In this document: piece by piece, positions 20,418-27,656 of the stretch
How the letters are laid out: each line of letters starts with the position of its first letter
Numbering within the stretch: the stretch's first letter is position 1
Source: a virus
Reading direction: 5' to 3' (one strand)
Virus record (IMG/VR): IMGVR_UViG_3300036046_000374
Location: 1-32,623 of that record
DNA length: 32,623 nt
Translations under genes and position numbers: made by a program
The notes under the pieces: model-generated
Databases searched by the model: none
What the model was told of the DNA's origin: nothing
The model's input: only the letters and a program-made list of their open reading frames with translations

Positions 20418-21022
20418 TCGGCTCCATCTTCATCCTGCTGTTCGCCGCTGCCGATGCCGAGGACGCCTCTGCCTGGCTGACGCTGGCGGAAGCCAAGGCG
20501 CACTGCCGCGTGACGGACTCGACCGAGGATGCGCTGATCGACCATCTGATTGCGACGGTCGCGCGGGTGGTCGAGCGGGAAAGCTGGCGCTTCACCTCGC
20601 GCGCCTCGCGCGAGTTCAGCTTTCAGGGATTCGGCTGCCACCCGCGCGATCGGGTGATCATTCCGGCGCTGCCGGTGGTGGCGATCGAGGCTGTCACCTA
20701 CCTGGACGCGAATGGCGCGGAGCAGACGCTGACGCCAGCGGACTATCGGCTGGGGAACTGGCACGGGCTGGCGAGCCTGCAGCCGTCGCCGGGCACGAGC
20801 TGGCCGGCGACGGCGGCGCTCGACGGCGCAGTCACGGTGCGGGCGCTGTGCGGCCATGTCGGCGCGGAGGACTTCCCCGCCGATCTGAAGAACTTCGCGC
20901 TGCTGATGCTGACGCATTATTTCGACAATCGCGAGGCCGTTGGTGGTGGCTCCGCAGCTTCGTCGCTGTCGGATGCAGCGGCGAGACTGCTGGCAGACTA
21001 TCGGCCTGGACTGTTCCATTGA
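20414..21022 (+). CDS. Head-tail connector, gp6-like, 202 aa
   Basis: Starts at an ATGA overlap. The short hydrophobic N-terminus ([19 protein letters not shown]) is unusual; the conserved core begins at W-L-T-L-A-E-A-K-A-H-C-R-V (about residue 21). Next come DALIDHLIATVARVVERESW, the loop V-I-I-P-A-L-P-V-V-A-I-E-A-V, and the C-terminal helix NFALLMLTHYFDNREAV. This is the HK97 gp6/phiE125 gp8-type adaptor that docks under the portal. An internal start could also be used, since the first 15 residues look extra. Confidence 0.88.
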   Translation: MIGSIFILLFAAADAEDASAWLTLAEAKAHCRVTDSTEDALIDHLIATVARVVERESWRFTSRASREFSFQGFGCHPRDRVIIPALPVVAIEAVTYLDANGAEQTLTPADYRLGNWHGLASLQPSPGTSWPATAALDGAVTVRALCGHVGAEDFPADLKNFALLMLTHYFDNREAVGGGSAASSLSDAAARLLADYRPGLFH

Positions 21023-21035
21023 TGGGCCGGGCGCC

Positions 21036-21368
21036 GTGATCCAGGCGGGGCGGCTGGATAGGCGCATCCGGCTGATGCAACGCACGGTGGTGCGCGACGC
21101 GGACTTCGGCGGCGCGACCGAAAGCTGGACGCTGCTGGCCGAAGTGTGGGCGCAAAGCCTACCGGCGCGCGGCATGGAGGCGCCGGTCGCCGACGAGGCG
21201 ATGCTGGCGGTGAACGAGCCGGTCGCCTGGCGCATCCGCTGGCGCGACGATCTGAGCCGGGTGCAGCAGGTGGAGTGGGACGGGCGACGCTTCGTGATCC
21301 GCTCCATCCGGGAAATCAGCCGGCGCAACGAGGTGATCATCGAGGCGATCGAGAAGGGGGCGGAGTGA
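21036..21368 (+). CDS. Head-tail adaptor / head closure protein, 110 aa
   Basis: SPP1 gp16-type stopper. GTG at 21036 gives M-I-Q-A-G-R-L-D-R-R-I-R-L, the usual start of the family. Other features: E-S-W-T-L-L-A-E-V-W-A, a central loop, and V-E-W-D-G-R-R-F-V-I-R-S-I-R-E. Length (110 aa) is typical. A longer reading from 20940 would overlap the connector gene and lacks family similarity. Stop shares a base with the next start. Confidence 0.88.
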   Translation: MIQAGRLDRRIRLMQRTVVRDADFGGATESWTLLAEVWAQSLPARGMEAPVADEAMLAVNEPVAWRIRWRDDLSRVQQVEWDGRRFVIRSIREISRRNEVIIEAIEKGAE

Positions 21369-21979
21369 TGCGGCTCGGCTACAAGGTGGACAGCAGTGGC
21401 CGAGGACATGTGCAGCTGTTCACCGGCGGAAAAGTGAGCGGCGGCATGGCTGTGCGGGGGCTAGCCGAAATCGAGACGAAGCTGCTGGCGATCGGGCGGT
21501 TGCCGGCGACCGATGCCGGCCGCGAAGCACTTTGGCATGCCGCCCGGCCGCTGGTGGAAGCGATTGCGGCCGCAGCGCCGGTGAATGCGGCGGGGCCGAC
21601 GCGCAAGAGCTGGCGCACCGGGCGCAAGGCGAAGGGCAAGTCGGGCGGCTTCTACGGCACGCTGCGCGAGAACATCCGGCGCGGCGTGGTGCTGAACGCC
21701 CCCAACGGCACGGTGATGGCGCAGGTGGGCACAGGCGACGCCTTCTGGGGGCTGTTCACCGAGCGGGGCACGGTGAACCGCAGGTTGAAGCTCAATGGCA
21801 CAAACCGCGGCCGGGTCGCCGGCAGTAACTGGATGGCGCGGGCTTTTCAGCATGCGGTGCCGGCGGCGCTCGCTCAGGTTTCGGCGCGCATGGAGCGTGC
21901 GATTGAGAACGCGGCGCGCCGACAGAGCCGGGGCCTGTTGAGCATTCCGGGCATCTGGGCGAAGGTCTATCGACCGTGA
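21368..21979 (+). CDS. HK97 gp10-like neck/tail-completion protein, 203 aa
   Basis: Starts MRLGYKVDSSGRGHVQLFTG. The family core is visible: GLAEIETKLLAIGR, then LVEAIAAAAPVNAAGPTRKS, a Gly/Lys loop, RRGVVLNAPNGTVMAQVGTG, F-W-G-L-F-T-E-R-G-T-V and the N-W-M-A-R-A-F helix near the end. Probably joins the head-tail interface. Longer than many relatives by a C-terminal extension of about 30 residues. Stop overlaps a GTG start (GTGA). Confidence 0.85.
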   Translation: MRLGYKVDSSGRGHVQLFTGGKVSGGMAVRGLAEIETKLLAIGRLPATDAGREALWHAARPLVEAIAAAAPVNAAGPTRKSWRTGRKAKGKSGGFYGTLRENIRRGVVLNAPNGTVMAQVGTGDAFWGLFTERGTVNRRLKLNGTNRGRVAGSNWMARAFQHAVPAALAQVSARMERAIENAARRQSRGLLSIPGIWAKVYRP

Positions 21980-22374
21980 TCGACGCCCTGTTCAAGGCCC
22001 GCCTCGAGGCGGACGCCGACATTGCCGACTTGGTCGGTACGCGCATCTATCCCGGTGCCGCGCCGAAGAATGTGGCGCGCCCGCTGCTGGTGTGGCGGCT
22101 CGATTCCACCGAGCAGCTGCGCACGCTGACGTCGGTTCTGCGCAACGGCCGCGCGCAGTTCGCGGTGCAGGTGCAGGCCGACGACTATGAGACGGCGCGC
22201 CCGCTGGCGGAAGCGGTGAAGCGCGCCATCGACGGCTGGACGGACGCGGGTTCGAGCCCGCGCATCGTCAACGCCTTCGCTGCCGGGCCGCAAATGGCAG
22301 TCGAGCTCGACGCCAACCCGGCGATCCATTTCGGCACGCTGCTGTGCACCGTGCGGTTCATTCTGGACGAGTGA
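21976..22374 (+). CDS. Tail terminator, DUF3168-like, 132 aa
   Basis: GTG start at the GTGA overlap. Family pattern: ALFKARLEADADIADLVGTR, I-Y-P-G-A-A-P, L-V-W-R-L, then FAVQVQADDYETARPLAEAV and a final strand FGTLLCTVRFILDE. DUF3168 proteins cap the tail tube and join it to the head. Position right before the tail tube gene fits. Confidence 0.88.
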   Translation: MIDALFKARLEADADIADLVGTRIYPGAAPKNVARPLLVWRLDSTEQLRTLTSVLRNGRAQFAVQVQADDYETARPLAEAVKRAIDGWTDAGSSPRIVNAFAAGPQMAVELDANPAIHFGTLLCTVRFILDE

Positions 22375-22384
22375 GGAGAAAGAC

Positions 22385-22810
22385 ATGGCCTATCCGAGTG
22401 CGGCGATCGAAGCCCAGGGCACGATCATCAACATCCGCAACCAGGCGGCGTCGGCCTGGCTGGCGATCGGCGAGAGCGCTCAGTTCGACGGGCCCAACGG
22501 CTCGGCGAGTGTGATCGACGTCAGCCACCTGACGAGCCTCAGGCGCGAGAAGCGCATGGGGTTGGCCGACGAGGGCCAGCTGAGCATTTCGGGCAATCGC
22601 GAGCCCGACGATCTCGGCCAGATCGAGTTCCGCCGGGCGCGCGGCACGCGCGAGAAGAAGTCGTTCCAAATCCTCTATTCCGATGGATCGAAGGACGAGT
22701 TCGACGGCTTCTGCCTCTCTTTCTCGACGTCTGGCGCCGTTGACCAGGTGGTTCAGTTCTCGGCAACCGTCGAGATCACCGGCGCTGTCACCTTTACTCC
22801 CGCCCCGTAA
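22385..22810 (+). CDS. Major tail tube protein, 141 aa
   Basis: Starts MAYPSAAIEAQGTIINIRNQ with GAGGAGA upstream. Beta-rich sequence with WLAIGESAQFDGPNGSASVI, DVSHLTSLRREKRMGLADEG, a strand FQILYSDGSKDEFDGFCLSF and VVQFSATVEITGAVTF, the usual tail tube fold. It sits between terminator and assembly chaperone as in GTA-like and HK97-type tails. Its stop codon is inside the loop of a hairpin (22799-22817), which may protect the mRNA. Confidence 0.9.
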   Translation: MAYPSAAIEAQGTIINIRNQAASAWLAIGESAQFDGPNGSASVIDVSHLTSLRREKRMGLADEGQLSISGNREPDDLGQIEFRRARGTREKKSFQILYSDGSKDEFDGFCLSFSTSGAVDQVVQFSATVEITGAVTFTPAP

Positions 22811-22850
22811 GGGCGGGAAGTTCTTCTGGCCGCGAATTCCATGCGCGGCC
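22799..22850 (+). other. Two tandem hairpins after the tail tube gene
   Basis: CCCGCCC (22799-22805) pairs with GGGCGGG (22811-22817) around the 5-nt loop that contains the stop codon. GGCCGCG (22828-22834) pairs with CGCGGCC (22844-22850) around a 9-nt loop. No long U-tract follows either. Probably mRNA stability or attenuation elements for this high-copy protein. Confidence 0.65.
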
Positions 22851-22873
22851 TGGCACCCACGCAAGGAGTTGAC

Positions 22874-23227
22874 ATGCCCCTATCCCGCGAAGCCATTCTC
22901 GCCGCGCAGGACACCCGCACCAAGACGGTCGATGTGCCGGAGTGGGGCGGCGAGGTTATCATCCGCAGCCTGACCGCCGGCTGGCGCAACCAGTTCGAAG
23001 CCGACATGCTGGAGGCGCACCGCCAGGGCCGGCAGGTGCCCGCCGATCTTTCGGCGCGGATGGTGATCGCCAGCCTTGTCGATGAAGCCGGCGCCGAGCT
23101 GTTCACGCTGGACGATGTGAAGGCGATGTCAGCGAAGAACGCCAACGTGATGACCCGGCTGCACGACGCGATCGTCGAGCTGAACGCGCTGCCCGCCGCC
23201 GCGGTGGAGGTGCTGAAGGGAAACTGA
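22874..23227 (+). CDS. Tail assembly chaperone, short form (G-like), 117 aa
   Basis: Starts MPLSREAILAAQDTRTKTVD at ATG 22874 with AAGGAG upstream; an ATG 11 codons earlier has no such site. Contains V-P-E-W-G-G-E-V-I-I-R-S-L-T-A-G, a domain typical of tail assembly chaperones, then helical LHDAIVELNALPAAAVEVLK. The last codons read AAG GGA AAC TGA, so the slippery heptamer GGGAAAC directly precedes the stop. A fraction of ribosomes should shift to -1 and make the longer form. Confidence 0.88.
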   Translation: MPLSREAILAAQDTRTKTVDVPEWGGEVIIRSLTAGWRNQFEADMLEAHRQGRQVPADLSARMVIASLVDEAGAELFTLDDVKAMSAKNANVMTRLHDAIVELNALPAAAVEVLKGN

Positions 23228-23283
23228 TCGCCCGGCCCGGCCGGCGCTTTGCCTTTCGGCTGGCGCTGGAGCTTGGCCGGGCG
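23218..23283 (+). promoter_or_regulatory. Programmed -1 ribosomal frameshift site
   Basis: Slippery heptamer G-GGA-AAC (23218-23224) is in the correct zero-frame phase, one codon before the stop. Four nt after the slip site begins CGCCCGGCC (23229-23237), which pairs perfectly with GGCCGGGCG (23275-23283), a stem around a 37-nt loop that itself can fold. The -1 frame is open through the site and continues to 23556. This matches the lambda G/GT arrangement, whose slippery sequence is GGGAAAG. Confidence 0.9.
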
Positions 23284-23556
23284 GACGTGGACGCGATGCT
23301 GGCCGGGATGACGAGCCGCCAGTTCGGCGAGTGGCAGGCGTTCTTCGAGCTGGAGCCGTTCGGCTCGCGCTGGAAAGATTTGAGGGCCGGGCAGGTGGCG
23401 GCGGTTGTGCGCAACGCCACGCTCGCGGCGGCGGGTGGGAAATCCAGGCCGCTGAACGCCGAAGATGTGATGCCCACCCCCGACGCGACCGAGCGGAAGC
23501 GCCAGAATGAGGCGCGGCTGAAGGCGGCGATGGCGGAACGGCGCAGGAAGGGATAG
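23224..23556 (+). CDS. Tail assembly chaperone, frameshift extension (T-like), 110 aa
   Basis: Read in the -1 frame from 23224 this continues L-I-A-R-P-G-R-R-F-A-F-R-L-A-L-E-L-G-R-A-D-V-D, then AMLAGMTSRQFGEWQAFFEL and E-P-F-G-S-R-W. This L-A-L-E-L-G...M-T-S-R-Q-F-x-E-W-x-x-F-F-x-L-E-P-F-G pattern is characteristic of the T portion of tail chaperones. Joined at the slip site the full product is about 227 aa. A GTG at 23287 could start a shorter protein, but the conserved region begins upstream of it, which favours the fusion. Confidence 0.88.
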   Translation: MIARPGRRFAFRLALELGRADVDAMLAGMTSRQFGEWQAFFELEPFGSRWKDLRAGQVAAVVRNATLAAAGGKSRPLNAEDVMPTPDATERKRQNEARLKAAMAERRRKG

Positions 23557-23559
23557 CGC

Positions 23560-25515
23560 ATGGCAGGACAGACGACCGTCGGCAATCTCGCCGTCGACAT
23601 GACGCTGAACTCGGCGGCGTTCCAGGCGGATTTCTCGCGGCTGACGAAGTCGATGGAGGTCAACAGCAAGGCTATCGAAAAGGGCCTTGGTGGCATTGCG
23701 ACGGGGATGAAGGTGCTGGGCGGCACGCTGGCGAGCGTAAGCTTTGCGGCGCTGATCCAGGGATCCTTGCGCGCGACCGAGCAGCTGAAGGTGCAGGCCG
23801 ACCAGTTGGGCGCGAGCACGACCGAGCTGCAGGAGTTCCGCTACGCCGGCCAGCAGGTGGGGTTGGCGGCCGGCGACATGGACAAGGCGCTGCAGAAGCT
23901 GAACATCCAGATCGGGCTGGCGGCGGCTGGCGCGGACAAGCAGAAGGGCCTGTTCGACGCGCTCGGCATTTCGGTGACAGGCGCCGACGGCAAGGCGCGC
24001 GCCGCCTATGATGTGTTCGCCGATCTGGCCGGCGCGATCGGCAAGATCGAGAATCCGGCAACGCGGGCGGCGACGTTGGCGGCGCTGCTGGGCGAGGAGC
24101 TGGGCCCGAAGCTGGCGCCACTGCTGGCAAAGGGCGCCGACGGCATGCGCACCCTGCGCGACGATGCACACAGGCTGGGCATCGTGCTGAGCGAGGACGC
24201 GATCGCCAAATCCAGCGAGGCGGCGCGCGAGATCGAGACGCTGAAATCTGTGCTGGCGGTGAACATCTCGAACGCGGTCGCCGACAATGCCGCCGGCATC
24301 GCCAAACTTGCCGAATCCATAACCGATCTTTCGGTGGCGGCGATCAAGCTGGCGGCCACGGACATCGATCGGACTGAGGAGGTGGTGGCGGCGCTTGCCG
24401 GCGCGGCGGTCGGTTCCAGATTTGGGCTGTTCGGCGCCGGTGCAGGCGCGTTGATCGGGGGCGTCGGCGCCAAAGCCGCCAACTTTTCTGACGCCAGCTC
24501 CTACATCTACCAGAAGGCCGGCGGCGGCGTTGCCGGCATTCTCGCTCAACAGAAAGCTGCGCTGCCCTGGAATCGCAACTTGCTCGAAGCCGCCAAGCTC
24601 GAGATGGGCCTGATCGGCAACTACGACATCTTCAAGGGCACCGGCCTTTCGCGCTCATCCTCGTCCGGCAGCACGTCGGGCGTGGACATGACGGCGCTGG
24701 CCAAGCTGCTGGCGGCGGCGAAGGCCAAGAGACCTGCCAAGTCGCCGCGCGAGAAAGCAGCGGACACGCTCGATTTTCCGACTCCGGAAGAGATGACGCG
24801 CGCCATCGACGAGCTGCGCCGCGACGCCGAGCGGCGCCTCAAGGATGCCACCGACCTGATCGCCGACAGCGTGAAGCGCGAGGGCGGCGACATCGGCAAG
24901 GCGATCATCGGCGAGGATGGGCTGATCGGCGACGACCGCTGGGCGAAGATGGAAGCTGACGCGCAGCGCTATGTCGAGCTGACCGAGCGCGCCGAGCGGT
25001 TCGCAACCCAGTTCGCCAGTTCGCTCGACAGCGCTTTCGAGGACGCGATTTTTTCGGGCAAGGGGCTGAAGGACATTCTGGCCGGACTGGCCCAGGACCT
25101 GGCGCGGCTGATCATTCGGCTGACCGTCATCGAGCCGCTGGCGCGGCAGATCGGCGGGCTCATCGCCGGCAGCGGTTCGGGCGGCGGCATATTGTCTGGG
25201 CTCGGCTCGCTGTTCGGCGCCAGCGCGACGCCTGAGGCGCGGGCCGCCGGTGGCCCGGTGTCGGCCGGCAGCCTCTACATGGTCGGCGAGCGCGGGCGCG
25301 AGCTGTTCGTGCCGCGAACGCCGGGGATGATCCTGCCCGCCGATGTGACCGATGGGCTGATGGGCGGCGGTGGGCAGCGCGTTGACGTGCATGTGACCGC
25401 CTCGCCCGAACTCATCGTGACCTCGATTGTCGCCGGCCAGCAGGCGGGCGCCGCTGCGGCGGGCGGGGTGGTGCGGCGTGCGACGCGCGGGCAGCTGATG
25501 CGGAGCCGCGGCTGA
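23560..25515 (+). CDS. Tape measure protein, 651 aa
   Basis: Starts MAGQTTVGNLAVDMTLNSAA. N-terminal helices (FQADFSRLTKSMEVNSKAIE) lead to conserved tape-measure segments ATEQLKVQADQLGASTTELQ and E-F-R-Y-A-G-Q-Q-V-G-L. Hydrophobic Gly/Ala-rich stretches lie around residues 280-310 (VVAALAGAAVGSRFGLFGAG) and 540-560. The C-terminal motif G-G-P-V-S-A-G-S-L-Y-M-V-G-E-R-G-R-E-L-F is typical of lambda-family tape measures. At about 1.5 angstrom per residue, tail length would be about 100 nm. Follows the chaperone pair as expected. Confidence 0.94.
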   Translation: MAGQTTVGNLAVDMTLNSAAFQADFSRLTKSMEVNSKAIEKGLGGIATGMKVLGGTLASVSFAALIQGSLRATEQLKVQADQLGASTTELQEFRYAGQQVGLAAGDMDKALQKLNIQIGLAAAGADKQKGLFDALGISVTGADGKARAAYDVFADLAGAIGKIENPATRAATLAALLGEELGPKLAPLLAKGADGMRTLRDDAHRLGIVLSEDAIAKSSEAAREIETLKSVLAVNISNAVADNAAGIAKLAESITDLSVAAIKLAATDIDRTEEVVAALAGAAVGSRFGLFGAGAGALIGGVGAKAANFSDASSYIYQKAGGGVAGILAQQKAALPWNRNLLEAAKLEMGLIGNYDIFKGTGLSRSSSSGSTSGVDMTALAKLLAAAKAKRPAKSPREKAADTLDFPTPEEMTRAIDELRRDAERRLKDATDLIADSVKREGGDIGKAIIGEDGLIGDDRWAKMEADAQRYVELTERAERFATQFASSLDSAFEDAIFSGKGLKDILAGLAQDLARLIIRLTVIEPLARQIGGLIAGSGSGGGILSGLGSLFGASATPEARAAGGPVSAGSLYMVGERGRELFVPRTPGMILPADVTDGLMGGGGQRVDVHVTASPELIVTSIVAGQQAGAAAAGGVVRRATRGQLMRSRG

Positions 25516-26570
25516 TGGCGATCGTCCCCTTCCCGCGCGACATTTTGCGCAGCGCCGCCTGGTCGCAGGCGCGCGGCCGGGCGCTGGTGCAGCAGTCGGC
25601 CTTTTCGGGCCGCTCGCGGCAGCTCGATTTCGGCGTCGCGGCGCGCTGGCAGGCCGAGTGCGAGCCGATCCCGGCTTTTTCGGGCAGCGATCAGGCGCTT
25701 GCGATCGAAGCCTTCGAGGCGGCGTGCCAGCTGCCGGGCAATCACTTCCGCCTGCCGGCCGGCGAGGCGGGCCAGCACGGCCCTACTGCCAATCTTGTTG
25801 GCAACTCCGAGCTTGAGTTCGGGACTGCCGGCTGGATCGTGCCCTCAGACGTTATTCGGCTAGCCTCTAACGGCAGTCTCTTGGAAGTTGAGAATGTTTT
25901 CATCGCCCTAGGCGGTTCGGCGCGAAGCATTGAGGCCAACTCGGGCTCCGGGGTGGCGGTGACGCCGGGCGAGACCATCCTGTTCCAGACATGGGCCTAT
26001 CGGCACACGGCGGCCAACACGGCGGTGGCTGTGCTGAATTGGCGCGACGTCGGCGGCATTGATTTTGGCTCGGCCGGTATCGTCCTCAACCCGGCGGTCG
26101 GGCAATGGGTCTATTTCGCGATCGTTGCGACCGTTCCCGCTTCGGCCGCGACGGCCCGCATCCGCTATGATGTGGACGCGGCAGGCGCCGGTTTTGCGGG
26201 GCTGGGGGGGCTATGGGCGGGGCGCGTTCCTCGCCGTGCGGCAGTCGACGGGGCGGCGAATGCGGGCCGAACGCTTTCGCTCTCCGGGCTTGGGCCCAAC
26301 CTCCTCAACCTGCGCGCGGGACAGTTCCTCACCGTGCTGCTTCCGGGCGGTGACGAGCAGCTGGTTCGGCTGGCGGCCGATCTGATCGCGAATGGGTCCG
26401 GGCTCGGTGCGGCGAGTCTAGTCTCTCCGCTTCGTCGGACGCCGGAGGCTGCGGCTGCGATCGAGCTGGACAAACCCTGGGGATTGATGCGCGCGACCCA
26501 TGCCCCCGGCTGGAACGTCGAGCCGGGCGCGGTGCGCGGCTACCGGCTGGCCTGCGAGGAGGCGTTCTGA
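25515..26570 (+). CDS. Distal tail protein with apparent carbohydrate-binding insert, 351 aa
   Basis: Residues 1-90 (MAIVPFPRDILRSAAWSQAR, SGRSRQLDFGVAARWQAECE) and 241-351 (DGAANAGRTLSLSGLGPNLL, WGLMRATHAPGW, ending R-L-A-C-E-E-A-F) look like two halves of one distal-tail protein found after tape measure genes in GTA-like tails. Between them (about 92-240) is a separate beta-sandwich-like stretch: NLVGNSELEFGTAGWIV, then PGETILFQTWAYRHTAANTA and ATVPASAATARIRYDV, a pattern of carbohydrate-binding modules. The insert has more A/T-ending codons than its neighbours, suggesting acquisition. Start shares a base with the tape measure stop. Confidence 0.7.
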   Translation: MAIVPFPRDILRSAAWSQARGRALVQQSAFSGRSRQLDFGVAARWQAECEPIPAFSGSDQALAIEAFEAACQLPGNHFRLPAGEAGQHGPTANLVGNSELEFGTAGWIVPSDVIRLASNGSLLEVENVFIALGGSARSIEANSGSGVAVTPGETILFQTWAYRHTAANTAVAVLNWRDVGGIDFGSAGIVLNPAVGQWVYFAIVATVPASAATARIRYDVDAAGAGFAGLGGLWAGRVPRRAAVDGAANAGRTLSLSGLGPNLLNLRAGQFLTVLLPGGDEQLVRLAADLIANGSGLGAASLVSPLRRTPEAAAAIELDKPWGLMRATHAPGWNVEPGAVRGYRLACEEAF

Positions 26571-26571
26571 G

Positions 26572-27204
26572 ATGGCGCTCGCCAACGTCGATCTGTCCGC
26601 CGCCGTCGTCCGGCCGGCGATCCTGCTATTCGCCGATTTCGTCGACGAGCCACTGCGCTACGCGCTGGCCCCCTTCCCGCTCACCGTGCCCGGGGGGCTG
26701 ACCGACGCCGACGCCGACTGCGCCGGCTTCACCTTCACCTCGCTCGGAGACGACGTGCTCGACATTTCGCCGGTCGATCACGGCGAGGGCGGCACCGACG
26801 CGGTGACGGTGAGCTTCGCGTGCACACCCGGTCAGCCCGAATTGCAGGCGGCGATTGACGATATTTCGCTCTACCAGGGCCGGCTGTTCCGGCTGTGGCT
26901 AGTGCTGCACGACGGCGCCGGCACCGTCACGGCGATCAGCCCGAGCCTGGGTTACACCGGCTACATGGTGGCGCCGCGCCAGACGGTGGATCCCGAGGCC
27001 GGGGCGTGGCGCTTTTCGATGCAGGTGGAGAATTGGCTGGCGCTGTTCGGCGGCGCGCCGAGCCGCACCTACCTGACGCAAAAGGTCTACGACGCCGCCG
27101 ACGAAAGCGCCAACGCCAGTGCCGGCAACGCCAACAGCGCGCCCGGGATCATCGGCGGCGGCGCGCTGGCCGACGCGGTTGGGCGATGGGCGCAGCAGCG
27201 ATGA
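26572..27204 (+). CDS. Tail baseplate/hub-type protein, 210 aa
   Basis: Starts MALANVDLSAAVVRPAILLF. Beta-rich (PLRYALAPFPLTVPGGLTDA, FTFTSLGDDVLDISPVDHGE), with RLFRLWLVLHDGAGTVTAIS, MVAPRQTVDPEAGAWRFSMQ and VENWLALF. It occupies the place of the hub protein (gp13-like) in GTA-type tails, between the distal protein and an NlpC/P60-like enzyme. The C-terminal 30 residues are Ala/Asn/Gly-rich. Exact family not certain. Confidence 0.72.
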   Translation: MALANVDLSAAVVRPAILLFADFVDEPLRYALAPFPLTVPGGLTDADADCAGFTFTSLGDDVLDISPVDHGEGGTDAVTVSFACTPGQPELQAAIDDISLYQGRLFRLWLVLHDGAGTVTAISPSLGYTGYMVAPRQTVDPEAGAWRFSMQVENWLALFGGAPSRTYLTQKVYDAADESANASAGNANSAPGIIGGGALADAVGRWAQQR

Positions 27205-27656
27205 GGCCGCGCGAGGAATTCGCGGCCAGCGAAAAACTGGTTCGGGTGCCCGACTGGGAGCCGCGGCTGGCAGCGGAAATCGAGCGCTGGGCGGCGCTGA
27301 GCTACGCCTGGGGCACCGCCGATTGCGGGCGGTTTGCCGCCGCCTGCGTGGAGGCGGTGACAGGATCGGCGCTGTGGCCGAAGCTCCCGCGCTACGGCAG
27401 CGAAGCCGGGCTGGCGCGGGCGTTGGGGCGCGGCGGATTTTCGACGCTGGGCGAGGCGGTGAGCGCTTGCCTGGGCGAGCCGATCCCGCCGCTCGCCGCG
27501 CACCGGGGCGACGTGCTCTGGGACGGGCAGGCGGTGGGCGTGCTGGGCTTCTCCGGGCCGCTGGTGTTCGCGCACGAGGGGCTGGTGCAGGTGGCGCGCG
27601 AGAGCCTGGTTAGCGCCTGGGCGGTGGGGCGGGTTTTGGAGCCGGCCGGTGGGTAA
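27201..27656 (+). CDS. NlpC/P60-like (DUF6950-type) tail peptidase, 151 aa
   Basis: ATGA overlap with the previous gene. The pattern Y-A-W-G-T-A-D-C-G-R-F-A-A-A-C-V-E-A-V-T-G (catalytic Cys in T-A-D-C, about residue 42) and later A-A-H-R-G-D-V-L-W-D, followed by F-A-H-E-G-L (candidate His), fits the NlpC/P60 superfamily in its DUF6950 form. Such proteins at the tail tip cut peptidoglycan peptides during entry. Its end overlaps the tip protein start by 8 nt. Confidence 0.82.
   Translation: MRPREEFAASEKLVRVPDWEPRLAAEIERWAALSYAWGTADCGRFAAACVEAVTGSALWPKLPRYGSEAGLARALGRGGFSTLGEAVSACLGEPIPPLAAHRGDVLWDGQAVGVLGFSGPLVFAHEGLVQVARESLVSAWAVGRVLEPAGG

Noticed and set aside
23287-23556. Independent gene starting at GTG 23287
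   Set aside because: The conserved T-like sequence begins upstream of this GTG in the same frame, and a correctly phased slippery site with a downstream stem explains its expression as a frameshift product.
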